NCBI GenBank assembly: GCA_003160755.1
Contig: QEXZ01000032.1
Coordinates: 1-13,151, forward strand
Origin: Methanomicrobiales archaeon
GTDB lineage: Archaea; Halobacteriota; Syntropharchaeia; Alkanophagales; Methanospirareceae
DNA: 13,151 nt
Direction: 5' to 3'
The position numbers were made by a program, and so were the translations under genes. Shown piece by piece: positions 6,937 to 12,937 of this stretch. The notes under the pieces were generated by a model, which saw only the letters and a list, made by a program, of their open reading frames with translations, had not been told where the DNA came from and searched no databases. The number at the start of each line of letters is the position of its first letter. Position 1 is the stretch's first letter.

Positions 6937-7424
6937 TCACCACCCCTTTGTATATCTTCCAATATCACCTCAAAATCATCCTCGTGCTCTACTTCATCCT
7001 CGAGAATTTCCAAAATAACATGGTAGGTTACGGAGTCCTTGTGCGCTACTATATCCAGTAGCTTGTTGTAGACGTCAATGGCGCATCTCTCACCATCTAT
7101 ACCCTGTTTTAATATCTCTACGGAGTCAGGATTTGTAGGCTCAGCATATTTACAGTTTGCTCTATCGTTCAATTCTGTTATATTTGTTATGGGCGCTCCT
7201 CCTAACTGTAGTATCCTCTCTGAAAGCATTTCAGCATGCTTTAATTCATCTCCCGCATGTTCCGTGAGTTCTGAAACCACTGCGTTCTTCATTCTCCCCT
7301 TTACTATCTGTGCAGATACCCAATACTGGTAGTATGCCAGCCACTCATCCGCATATGCCTTGTTCAACAGCTCTATCAACTCTATTACGTCCAGCTTCAC
7401 AATTTCTCTTCCTTTTGTTCCCAT
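6933..7424 (-). CDS. Dps-like / bacterioferritin-like (DpsL) iron protein
   Basis: A 163-residue four-helix ferritin-like protein with a complete di-iron set: E27 (YADEWLAYYQYW), E60-x2-H63 (DELKH), E112 (GERC) and E144-x2-H147 (EDEVEH). C91 and C114 lie 22 residues apart, in NCKY and ERCAID. A Cys pair near a bacterioferritin-type ferroxidase centre is the mark of DpsL (thioferritin) proteins, which form 12-subunit cages and use peroxide to oxidise and store Fe(II), protecting DNA. Assignment to DpsL rather than ordinary bacterioferritin rests on this pair and the length. The ATG has GGAGGT about 12 bases upstream. It is the first gene of the minus-strand redox operon and has an A/T-rich promoter with three TTAAATAG repeats. 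Confidence 0.88.
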   Translation of the reverse strand: MGTKGREIVKLDVIELIELLNKAYADEWLAYYQYWVSAQIVKGRMKNAVVSELTEHAGDELKHAEMLSERILQLGGAPITNITELNDRANCKYAEPTNPDSVEILKQGIDGERCAIDVYNKLLDIVAHKDSVTYHVILEILEDEVEHEDDFEVILEDIQRGGE

Positions 7425-7453
7425 TTTCTTTTTTACCTCCCTTCTTCATGTGT

Positions 7454-7490
7454 CTATTTAATTTAAAAGTTTTTCTATTTAACTATTTAA
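7454..7490 (-). promoter_or_regulatory. Promoter region with three TTAAATAG repeats upstream of the DpsL operon
   Basis: On the minus strand the octamer TTAAATAG occurs three times, at 7483-7490, 7475-7482 (tandem) and 7454-7461. The copy nearest the gene lies 30-37 bases before the DpsL ATG and runs together with TTTTAAATTAAATAG, a good archaeal TATA candidate; the tandem pair lies just upstream, where an activator or repressor could bind. Whether these are operators or simply A/T-rich promoter sequence cannot be decided by eye. Confidence 0.45.
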
Positions 7491-7510
7491 CCGAGAACAT
7501 ACGCTGTTGA

Positions 7511-7728
7511 ATCGCTTCTGATGTATCCAACCGCTTTCGCATGAAGCCGCGGTTGGCAAGATTGCATAGGAGGAAATCCAATACCTGATGGCGAGAGGTT
7601 TGAGCGAGGATGAAGCCACTTCGGTGATTATTCGGGGGTTTTTAAATGTGGACATGACAGGACTTCCTGATGCGCTTGCGCGGGAGACAAAGAGGATGTT
7701 TGATATGACTTTGGAGAAGGTGATGTGA
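7511..7728 (+). pseudogene. Decayed 3' end of a SufB/SufD-family Fe-S assembly gene
   Basis: Translation in one frame from 7540 gives HEAAVGKIA, a TAG stop at 7567-7569, then EEIQYLMARGLSEDEATSVI and a tail ending LEKVM before TGA (7726-7728). This is the characteristic C-terminus of SufB/SufD, in which the stop replaces an expected Glu-like codon. Upstream, the related stretch IASDVSN is found in a different frame (7511-7531), so a small indel separates it from LSHEAAV. SufBD with SufC forms the scaffold that builds Fe-S clusters. With only the last 70 or so residues left, one frameshift and one stop, the gene is dead. A ribosome-like GGAGG lies before the in-frame ATG at 7588, so a 46-residue peptide could still be made. 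I see no sufC nearby. The remainder of the 474-base gap (7425-7898) holds two promoters and hairpins. Confidence 0.83.
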
Positions 7729-7785
7729 AACCTTTCTTTAAAACCCTTGACTAAAAACGTTATTTTGTTTTTCTTTTAGCACAGG

Positions 7786-7808
7786 TTTTCTTTTTGGAAA
7801 AAAGAAAA
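7786..7808. repeat. Perfect A/T-rich inverted repeat between the sufB/D remnant and the rubrerythrin-like gene
   Basis: TTTTCTTTTT and its exact complement AAAAAGAAAA are separated by three bases. A second small inverted repeat, GTAAAG/CTTTAC, follows at 7812-7827. They sit downstream of the sufB/D stop and upstream of the next TATA-like box, so a terminator for the lost gene is possible. The arms are almost pure A/T, so chance is also plausible. Confidence 0.35.
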
Positions 7809-7840
7809 AGTGTAAAGAAAGCTTTACCAAAGAAGCAGCA

Positions 7841-7850
7841 TATTTATATT
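7841..7850 (+). promoter_or_regulatory. TATA-like box and ribosome site of the rubrerythrin-like gene
   Basis: TATTTATATT lies about 50 bases before the ATG at 7899, which puts a start site near 7873-7876 by usual archaeal spacing. The ribosome site TAGGAGGA (7887-7894) is four bases before the ATG and fixes the start. The gene therefore seems to have its own promoter. Confidence 0.55.
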
Positions 7851-7898
7851 CAATAAAAACCAATCAACCGGAAGGGGGAATAGTTGTAGGAGGATAAT

Positions 7899-8420
7899 AT
7901 GAACGAAGATAGGCTGGAGGCACTTGAAATCGCCATGAAACTGGAAGAAGATGGAAAGAAGTTTTACTTGGACGCCAGTGAAAAGGCTACCAGTGCCTTG
8001 GTAAAGGATATGTTCAGGTCTTTAGCAAAGGACGAAGACGTGCATCTGGAAAAGGTGAAGGAGATATATAAAAAGCTAAAAGAAGAAAGGGAGTGGCCAA
8101 AAGTGGTGACATCCATAGGTGATGTGGTAAAGACAAAAGCGGTTTTTCCCAAGGATGTGGAAGACCTGAATATGACAGAGGAAGATATTTCTGAGAGTGT
8201 AAAGGTACTGAAGATAGGCATTGAAATGGAAGAGAAGAGCATTAAGTTCTACGATGAGCTGGCGGAGAAAGCCACGGACCCTTTTGAAGCGAGGTTCTAT
8301 CTCGCACTTGCGCATGAGGAGCGAGGACATTATCTCAGTCTCTGGGATTATCGAGAATATCTTGAGGACCCTGCGGGGTGGTTTGGTATGAAAGAAGGAT
8401 TCAGGTTGGATGCTGGTTGA
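7899..8420 (+). CDS. Rubrerythrin-like ferritin-fold protein (no rubredoxin domain)
   Basis: A 173-residue ferritin-like protein made of two helix-pair repeats, each with a Glu helix followed by an E-x2-H helix: E16/E17 with E46-x2-H49 (DEDVH), and E111/E112 with E141-x2-H144 (EERGH). This is the di-iron layout of rubrerythrin-type peroxidases. The C-terminal rubredoxin Cys4 site is missing; the tail ends GMKEGFRLDAG. Proteins of this type are thought to reduce peroxide or bind iron using electrons from separate rubredoxins or flavoproteins. The start is set by a GGAGG four bases upstream of ATG. The gene points away from the DpsL operon and has its own TATA-like box. It resembles the ferritin half of the rhodanese fusion in domain plan, so the two may be paralogues. 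Substrate is not known. Confidence 0.88.
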   Translation: MNEDRLEALEIAMKLEEDGKKFYLDASEKATSALVKDMFRSLAKDEDVHLEKVKEIYKKLKEEREWPKVVTSIGDVVKTKAVFPKDVEDLNMTEEDISESVKVLKIGIEMEEKSIKFYDELAEKATDPFEARFYLALAHEERGHYLSLWDYREYLEDPAGWFGMKEGFRLDAG

Positions 8421-8449
8421 AACTAGTTGATTTTTGTTTGATAAATGAG

Positions 8450-8647
8450 ATGGTTCCCGTGGGTGGGGGTGCTTTCGGTGCGAACCTCGGTGCAACCTTC
8501 TGGTCGAAGGATAAAGGTGCAGCAGGCGTTAAAGAGGATAAAGAAGGCTTGATAAGCCTTTATAAGACGATGGATAGACTTATGGAGGTTTGTTTTATGA
8601 TGAATAAAAAAGGAGGTGAAAGAGAAGGTGGAAGGAAAGAGCTTTGA
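8450..8647 (+). pseudogene. C-terminal fragment of a flavodoxin-like / NAD(P)H-dependent FMN reductase family protein
   Basis: From ATG 8450 the frame gives 65 residues, of which GGGAFGANLGATFWSKDKGA, GVKEDKEGL and SLYKTMDRL look like the C-terminal end of a flavodoxin-fold oxidoreductase (a flavin-side loop and the last helix). No N-terminal flavin phosphate-binding loop is found upstream, where the rubrerythrin-like gene ends at 8420. The lysine-rich tail (MNKKGGEREGGRKEL) overlaps the ribosome site and start of the AfpA/DmrB-like gene, so the parent gene was probably its operon partner. Family assignment is from memory of conserved patterns and is moderate. The alternative is a small unrecognised protein. 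Confidence 0.55.
8611..8619 (+). promoter_or_regulatory. Strong ribosome binding site of the AfpA/DmrB-like gene
   Basis: AGGAGGTGA is a near-perfect match to the complement of the 16S rRNA 3' end. It lies eight bases before GTG 8628, the in-frame start of the pre-frameshift part of the flavoprotein gene, and 94 bases before ATG 8713. It therefore supports a full-length gene starting at 8628 rather than a short one starting at 8713. Confidence 0.6.
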
Positions 8648-9201
8648 AGAGGGTAAGCCTATTAGGATAGCATGGGGGGATTACAGGCTCCGGGGATCAG
8701 TTAACCGAGTGCGTGAGTCTCATGGAGGAACTCACAAATAAGTACAACTTAGAGGTTCATGTTTACCTCTCCAATGAGGGAAAGGTCGTTTTAAAGTTCT
8801 ACAAGCTCTTGGAAGAAGTTAAAGAGCATTTTACAAAGGTAAGTCCAGAATTAGGACCAAATGCTCCTTTCTTATCGGGAAAAATACAGTTAGGCAAATA
8901 CAATTTCGTTTTAATCGCACCTGCTACGGCAAATACGGTGGCAAAGACAGCACATTGCATCGCGGATTCGGTGATTGCAAATTCGGTAGCACAAGCCATG
9001 AAGGCGGACGTGCCTGTGTATATCTTGCCCGTGGACCAGAAAGAGGGCGAGATACTAACAAAGCTGCCTGACGGCAGGGATTTGAAGTTACGAATGCGGA
9101 AAGAGGATGTGGAGAACGTGGAGAAGTTACGAAGGATGCGTGGTATCACGGTTTTGAGTCGAGTGGGGGAGATAGAAGAGGTGGTGAAGAGTTATGGATA
9201 A
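8628..9201 (+). CDS. AfpA/DmrB-like archaeal flavoprotein (dihydromethanopterin-reductase-type), frameshifted at a G6 run
   Basis: Members of this flavoprotein family bind FMN and pass electrons from ferredoxin to partners: AfpA to iron-sulfur flavoprotein, DmrB to dihydromethanopterin. From 8680 to the TAA at 9201 the frame reads ITGSGDQLTECVSLMEEL, then LIAPATANTVAKTAHCIADS and ILPVDQKEGE, all typical of the family. The first residues are in another frame: GTG 8628 gives a short lead and PIRIAWG (8658-8678). A run of six G at 8674-8679 joins the two; with five G the protein would read through as IAWGITGSGD, the expected FMN-binding start. Only the part from ATG 8713 (162 residues) is an uninterrupted ORF and it lacks the FMN loop. 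So either one G is an error, or the gene is recently inactivated or needs a slip at the G run. Full length would be about 190 residues. Confidence 0.78.
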
Positions 9202-9277
9202 GAAACCACGAGATTTCACTAGATGGACACGAGAAAATGATGCCGGATACAGGTTTATCCCTCCATTTAAACCTTAG
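9194..9277 (+). CDS. Possible 27-codon ORF overlapping the AfpA-like stop
   Basis: ATG 9194 overlaps the last codons of the flavoprotein gene (ATGGATAA) and opens a 27-residue frame with the stretch RWTRENDAGYRFIPPFKP before TAG. The overlap resembles coupled translation and the composition is protein-like, but I recognise no family and there is no separate ribosome site. It may be the N-terminal stub of a lost downstream gene. The rest of the gap to 9395 shows only short palindromes and a T8 run at 9390-9397. Confidence 0.2.
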   Translation: MDKKPRDFTRWTRENDAGYRFIPPFKP

Positions 9278-9395
9278 AACATTGGTGGCAAAACGCAATT
9301 GCGGCAGAGAAATTTCTTTCAACAAATTTGTGTGAGTAAAGGAAATAGCGCACTTGTGCAGTGCAGCTTCTTGGTAAAGTTCAATACGATTTTTT

Positions 9396-10028
9396 TTATC
9401 GGGTGCTCACTCGAATAAATTCGGTTTTTTCGCTCTCCACTTCTTCCAATATCTTCAACCCTAACTTCTTGCATACTTCCTCTATTTCAGATTCTATGTA
9501 TCCCGTTTTACTGACAAAATCAGTCACCTCGTCAACGATCTTTTGTGTATTCACTCTTTTGCGCGCTTCGTTCAGCGATTTCTCACCTTGTAGCTTTGGG
9601 CCACCTTCCTTCCAGCCCTCTGCAAAGTACCAATCTTTGAACCAGCGAAATCCGCTTCTCCAGAGGAGATAGCCCAAAGGAGTTGCAGCAGGAGGAACGC
9701 CTGTACTCAATGCCCGCGCAGTCACTTTATGGTTCAAATAAGATACTGACAGGTGTCCACCAGGAGGGATTAACTCCGAGAGTATTTGAAAGAGCTCTTC
9801 TCCCAAACCTTCTATCTCCGCAACTGGGTTATAATCAATCTCCATCCAGGGTCTGATCCACTTACTTCCGGTATAATATAAACCGCTCACTATATCATTT
9901 CCTTCAATGAACAGGCTGAACATAAATACACCGGCAAATGCACCCTTTTTCACTTCGCCTAAGCGCAATGTGTGCTCACCAAGTTTTTTCCCGTCCAACA
10001 CGTAAAGAGGATTGTCTTTGCCTTTCAT
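9396..10028 (-). CDS. Conserved archaeal hypothetical protein, DUF1122-like
   Basis: A 210-residue soluble protein with no signal peptide or membrane segment. The strongest conserved-looking part is the middle: ELIPPGGHLSVSYLNH (85-100) and PAATPLGYLLWRSGF (113-127), followed by WFKDWYFAEGWKEGG and PKLQGEK. I associate this pattern with DUF1122, an archaeal family of unknown function that may have an acetyltransferase-like fold; this is from memory. The C-terminal 55 residues are charged and helical. It is the last gene of the SagB-GNAT-ThDP operon, 13 bases after the ThDP enzyme, which suggests a linked role, but nothing in the sequence names a reaction. The only Trp-rich segment (123-139) could be a binding surface. 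Confidence 0.6.
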   Translation of the reverse strand: MKGKDNPLYVLDGKKLGEHTLRLGEVKKGAFAGVFMFSLFIEGNDIVSGLYYTGSKWIRPWMEIDYNPVAEIEGLGEELFQILSELIPPGGHLSVSYLNHKVTARALSTGVPPAATPLGYLLWRSGFRWFKDWYFAEGWKEGGPKLQGEKSLNEARKRVNTQKIVDEVTDFVSKTGYIESEIEEVCKKLGLKILEEVESEKTEFIRVSTR

Positions 10029-10041
10029 TGGTTCAACTTAA

Positions 10042-11634
10042 TTAAAATCTCTTAGGGTCTGTTTCAACATCCACGATAGCGGGTTCTTTTGCTTTTTTCG
10101 CTTTTTCAAAAGCATCTTTCAACTCGTTCGGCTTTTTTACTTTGAACCCCACACCGCCGCACGAATTTGCGTAATCCGCGAAATCCGGATTTTTAAGGTT
10201 CGTAGCAAACTTTGGGTATCCCTCCACCTTCTGCTCTACACTTATCATCGCCAGCTCTTTGTTGTTTAAGATTACCACAATTATATCCAGGTTATTTTCT
10301 ACCGCAGTTAAAAAATCGCCCATAACCTGAGCAAAGCCACCGTCTCCCGTGATGCACACCACCTGCTTATCAGGAAAAGCTAACTTGGATGCAATTGCAC
10401 CAGGCAGACCAAATCCCATGGTAGCTAAATACCCAGACATAAGAAGCGTCTGCTGTTTCATCATAAAATTTCTTCCAAACCAGAAGCCATTGTCGCCAAC
10501 GTCTATGGTTATGATAGCATCGTGGTCTATGGTCTCTCGTAACACGTTGAAAATAAATGGTGCCTTTAAGGGCGAAGCCTCGGAGTCCGCCTCTTTTTCA
10601 AGCTGAGCATACCATTTTTCCTTCTCGATTCTAACAGCCTCCAATATACCTCGATTCTCCCTTCTTTTCACCTTCTCCAGTAATTTTTCAAGTATCACTC
10701 CGCAATCTCCCAAAATAGTGAGTTCTATTGGAAACTCTTTGGCGAGATTCATTGGATCAATGTCCACTTGAACCGTCTTTTTCCTTGGAATATTTGTCTT
10801 TTCAGAGAAAGAAGAACCGAAAACCAGAAGTAAGTCAGCAGCATTGACATATTTTCTTGCCATTGGGGTTCCGACGCCGCCAAGGACGCCTAAAGAAAGT
10901 TCATAATCCTCAGGAACAACACCTTTTGCACGAAAAGTCGCTATTATGGGCGATTTTATTCTTTCAGCGAGCTTTATTAAATTATCCCCTTGTTCTTTAG
11001 CACCCCAGCCAGCGATTATCACAGGTCGCTCTGCTTCTTCTATTAAACGCACTGCTCTTTCAATTAGGTCGGTGTTCACTATTCTGAAATCGGGAATTCG
11101 CCCTTCCATTGGTTCTATACGTGCCTCAAGCAATTCTTTCTGGATGTCGTTTGGAATGGTGAGGTGAGAAACGCCTCTTTCCACTAAAGCATGCTTTAAA
11201 GCCAAAGTCACAAGCTCAATGGTTTGTTCCTTAGAATTTATTGTCTTATTGAAGACGCAGAAGGAATTGAAAAGGACATCTTGGTCAATCTCTTGAAAGC
11301 TTCCCGGTCCTATATACTGGAGTTTAACTTGACCGGTGAGAGCTAAAACTGGAGCTCTATCCATTTTCGCATCGTAGAGTCCGGTAATCAGATTGGTGGC
11401 GCCAGGTCCAGCGATGGTTAAGCAAACACCCACTTTCCCTGTCAGCTTGGCATATGCAGATGCCATAAGCGCCGCCGCTTCCTCATGCCTCACCTTTATA
11501 AACTTTATTTTATTGTGCTTGCGTATCGCATCCACCACACCTAAGCAAGTCGTGCCGGGAAGCCCGAAGATGTATTCTACTCCCCATGCAGCGAGTTGCT
11601 CTACTATAACCTCTGATACTGTTCTATCTTGCAT
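10042..11634 (-). CDS. Pyruvate-oxidase-like (PoxB-type) thiamine-diphosphate enzyme
   Basis: A 530-residue three-domain ThDP enzyme. The N-terminal domain has FGLPGTTCLGVVDAI and the activating Glu E51 in VRHEEAAALMASAYAKLTG. The middle domain (about 185-330) has the Rossmann-like FAD/nucleotide core with RPVIIAGWGA. The C-terminal domain has the ThDP/Mg motif G430-DGGFAQVMGDF through NN458. The pattern IGPGSFQEIDQDVLF plus MGDFLTAVENNLDI fits pyruvate oxidase/quinone-dependent pyruvate dehydrogenase better than acetolactate synthase, which is usually paired with a small subunit gene not found here. The long C-terminal lipid-binding tail of E. coli PoxB is absent (530 against 572), so it is probably soluble. 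The reaction (oxidative or plain decarboxylation of pyruvate or another 2-oxoacid) is not settled. It sits five bases after the GNAT gene and before the DUF1122-like gene. Confidence 0.82.
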   Translation of the reverse strand: MQDRTVSEVIVEQLAAWGVEYIFGLPGTTCLGVVDAIRKHNKIKFIKVRHEEAAALMASAYAKLTGKVGVCLTIAGPGATNLITGLYDAKMDRAPVLALTGQVKLQYIGPGSFQEIDQDVLFNSFCVFNKTINSKEQTIELVTLALKHALVERGVSHLTIPNDIQKELLEARIEPMEGRIPDFRIVNTDLIERAVRLIEEAERPVIIAGWGAKEQGDNLIKLAERIKSPIIATFRAKGVVPEDYELSLGVLGGVGTPMARKYVNAADLLLVFGSSFSEKTNIPRKKTVQVDIDPMNLAKEFPIELTILGDCGVILEKLLEKVKRRENRGILEAVRIEKEKWYAQLEKEADSEASPLKAPFIFNVLRETIDHDAIITIDVGDNGFWFGRNFMMKQQTLLMSGYLATMGFGLPGAIASKLAFPDKQVVCITGDGGFAQVMGDFLTAVENNLDIIVVILNNKELAMISVEQKVEGYPKFATNLKNPDFADYANSCGGVGFKVKKPNELKDAFEKAKKAKEPAIVDVETDPKRF

Positions 11635-11639
11635 GGTTT

Positions 11640-12086
11640 TTATGTATGCTTTAGGGCATTTAAAATTTTTGTGAAAGTCCCATGCGTTCGAGTAAAGCCC
11701 ATGTGCTCGTAAAATCGCTGTGCCTCAACACGAGATTTTTTCGCCGTCACTTCAACAGAGACACAACCTCGCTTCTTTGCCTCCTGTTCAAGTTGCAACA
11801 CAAGTTGAGCGCCGATACCTCTACCGCGAAGTGATTCCTGCACAATCAACTCCAGGATCTCCCCCACCAGCCCAGCATGATGGAGTTGAGGCAGGATATG
11901 GAGACTTGCAAAGCCAACAACATACCCATCGCTCTCAGCAACGTAGTACAGCACAGTGTCATCACGGAGATTTTGAATGAAGACGTCATGGAACGACTCA
12001 CGATCAAGCGAGACTTTCATCAAAGAGGTAATCAAATCATATACAGATGCTTCATCGGATTCCACCGCAGGTCGAATGCTAACCAT
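11640..12086 (-). CDS. GNAT-family N-acetyltransferase
   Basis: A 148-residue single-domain protein that would transfer an acetyl group from acetyl-CoA to an amine. The family core is clear: ELIVQESLRGRGIGAQLVLQ (79-98), with the CoA pyrophosphate loop R87-GRGIG, and the closing motif SRVEAQRFYEHMGF (118-131). The N-terminus (SIRPAVESDEASVYDLI) is also typical. The acceptor is unknown; similarity to RimI-type or small-molecule acetyltransferases cannot be resolved. The start ATG lies 11 bases after the stop of the nitroreductase gene and the stop lies five bases before the ThDP gene, so it belongs to the same minus-strand operon. Confidence 0.9.
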   Translation of the reverse strand: MVSIRPAVESDEASVYDLITSLMKVSLDRESFHDVFIQNLRDDTVLYYVAESDGYVVGFASLHILPQLHHAGLVGEILELIVQESLRGRGIGAQLVLQLEQEAKKRGCVSVEVTAKKSRVEAQRFYEHMGFTRTHGTFTKILNALKHT

Positions 12087-12097
12087 GCTATTTTCTT

Positions 12098-12835
12098 CTA
12101 TTTCTCCCTCCCGACCACCGTCATGTAAATAGCACTCTCTTCTGTGCCATCCACGCCCAACAAAGCGTTTACCTCCTTATCGTAGAGCGCACCAACCTGG
12201 CAACTGCCGAGATTCAGTGCAACTGCGGCTAACGCCACATTCTGAGCTATATGTCCCGCATCCAGATATATGTAGCGGTAGGCTCTTTGTCTGTATTTCC
12301 ACTTTGAGCGTGCGAAGACAGCAGTCCAGATAAAGACCACGTTCGCATGATACACCATTTCTTGATCAAGGGCGGACTGTGCAACCTGGAGACGAAAATC
12401 CCCCGCTCTTAACTGTTCGAGTTCATGCCTATCAACTGCATAATGATAAACACCGGGCTCAATTTGCTCTATGGAATTGACCACGAGATATGTTTCAACG
12501 GGGTACAATGCCCCGGCTGATGGCGCGGTTCTGAATTCATATTCGGGGTGGATAATCCCTTGTGCTGCCCACAGCAGTTGAGAGAGTTCTGATTTTGCCA
12601 GTGGCTCCTTTTTGAAGGTTCGAACACTTCGGCGGCGTCCCAGGACTTCCCATAGCGGTGCTCCACTTTCCACTTTCGGAGGTTCGAGTTGAACTTTTGG
12701 CGCAGAGGGATACCGCTTATACGTCTCGGGTTTGCTCGCCCAATCCAGGTACCCACCTGGAAGATGTCCTCGTTGATACTTCGTCTCTTGCTGGAAAATG
12801 TCTCCAACTCCTTCTTTCCTACCTCTTTTATTCAT
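12098..12835 (-). CDS. SagB-type nitroreductase-family FMN oxidoreductase
   Basis: The protein has the nitroreductase fold with the SagB-type signature. From ATG 12835 it is 245 residues: an N-terminal lead FQQETKYQRGHLPGGYLDWA followed by KPETYKRYP, the FMN-phosphate motif RRRSVRTF, the loop APSAGALYPVETY and the second flavin contact DAGHIAQNVALAA. SagB-type proteins oxidise azolines in peptide natural products, but many free-standing archaeal and bacterial members have unknown substrates, and no YcaO cyclodehydratase or precursor peptide gene is visible here. The frame stays open to a TTG at 12856 (252 residues), but that codon overlaps the GGAG that serves the ATG, so the ATG is preferred. 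It is the first gene of the four-gene operon. An A/T-rich promoter is likely in 12857-12920 but no box is clear. Confidence 0.87.
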   Translation of the reverse strand: MNKRGRKEGVGDIFQQETKYQRGHLPGGYLDWASKPETYKRYPSAPKVQLEPPKVESGAPLWEVLGRRRSVRTFKKEPLAKSELSQLLWAAQGIIHPEYEFRTAPSAGALYPVETYLVVNSIEQIEPGVYHYAVDRHELEQLRAGDFRLQVAQSALDQEMVYHANVVFIWTAVFARSKWKYRQRAYRYIYLDAGHIAQNVALAAVALNLGSCQVGALYDKEVNALLGVDGTEESAIYMTVVGREK

Positions 12836-12937
12836 TCTTTTATAACTCTTCTCCAATTTTCCTATATTGACCTACAACGTGAAAAGTAGACTAAAAAGAA
12901 TGCATTTTATTAGCAATCTATCATCTATTCTACTTTA

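Noticed and set aside
7567..7569. In-frame TAG within SufB/D-like sequence as a pyrrolysine codon.
   Set aside because: Pyrrolysine is known mainly in methylamine methyltransferases. A frameshift lies just upstream and the rest of the gene is missing, so a decay mutation is the simpler reading. No pyl genes are in the window.
9386..9402. CGAT-T7-ATCG palindrome as a terminator for the AfpA-like gene.
   Set aside because: The arms are only four bases and it overlaps the stop of the DUF1122-like gene; the T8 run might help stop plus-strand transcription but lies about 190 bases downstream, so no feature was called.
10042..11634. Acetolactate synthase large subunit (ilvB).
   Set aside because: The fold is shared, but the SFQEIDQDVLF and MGDFLTAVENNLDI patterns fit pyruvate oxidase better, and no small regulatory subunit or other branched-chain biosynthesis gene is adjacent.
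12098..12835. Ribosomally made azoline peptide (RiPP) cluster because of the SagB-type protein.
   Set aside because: There is no YcaO/SagD, SagC or precursor peptide in the window, and stand-alone SagB-type proteins are common.
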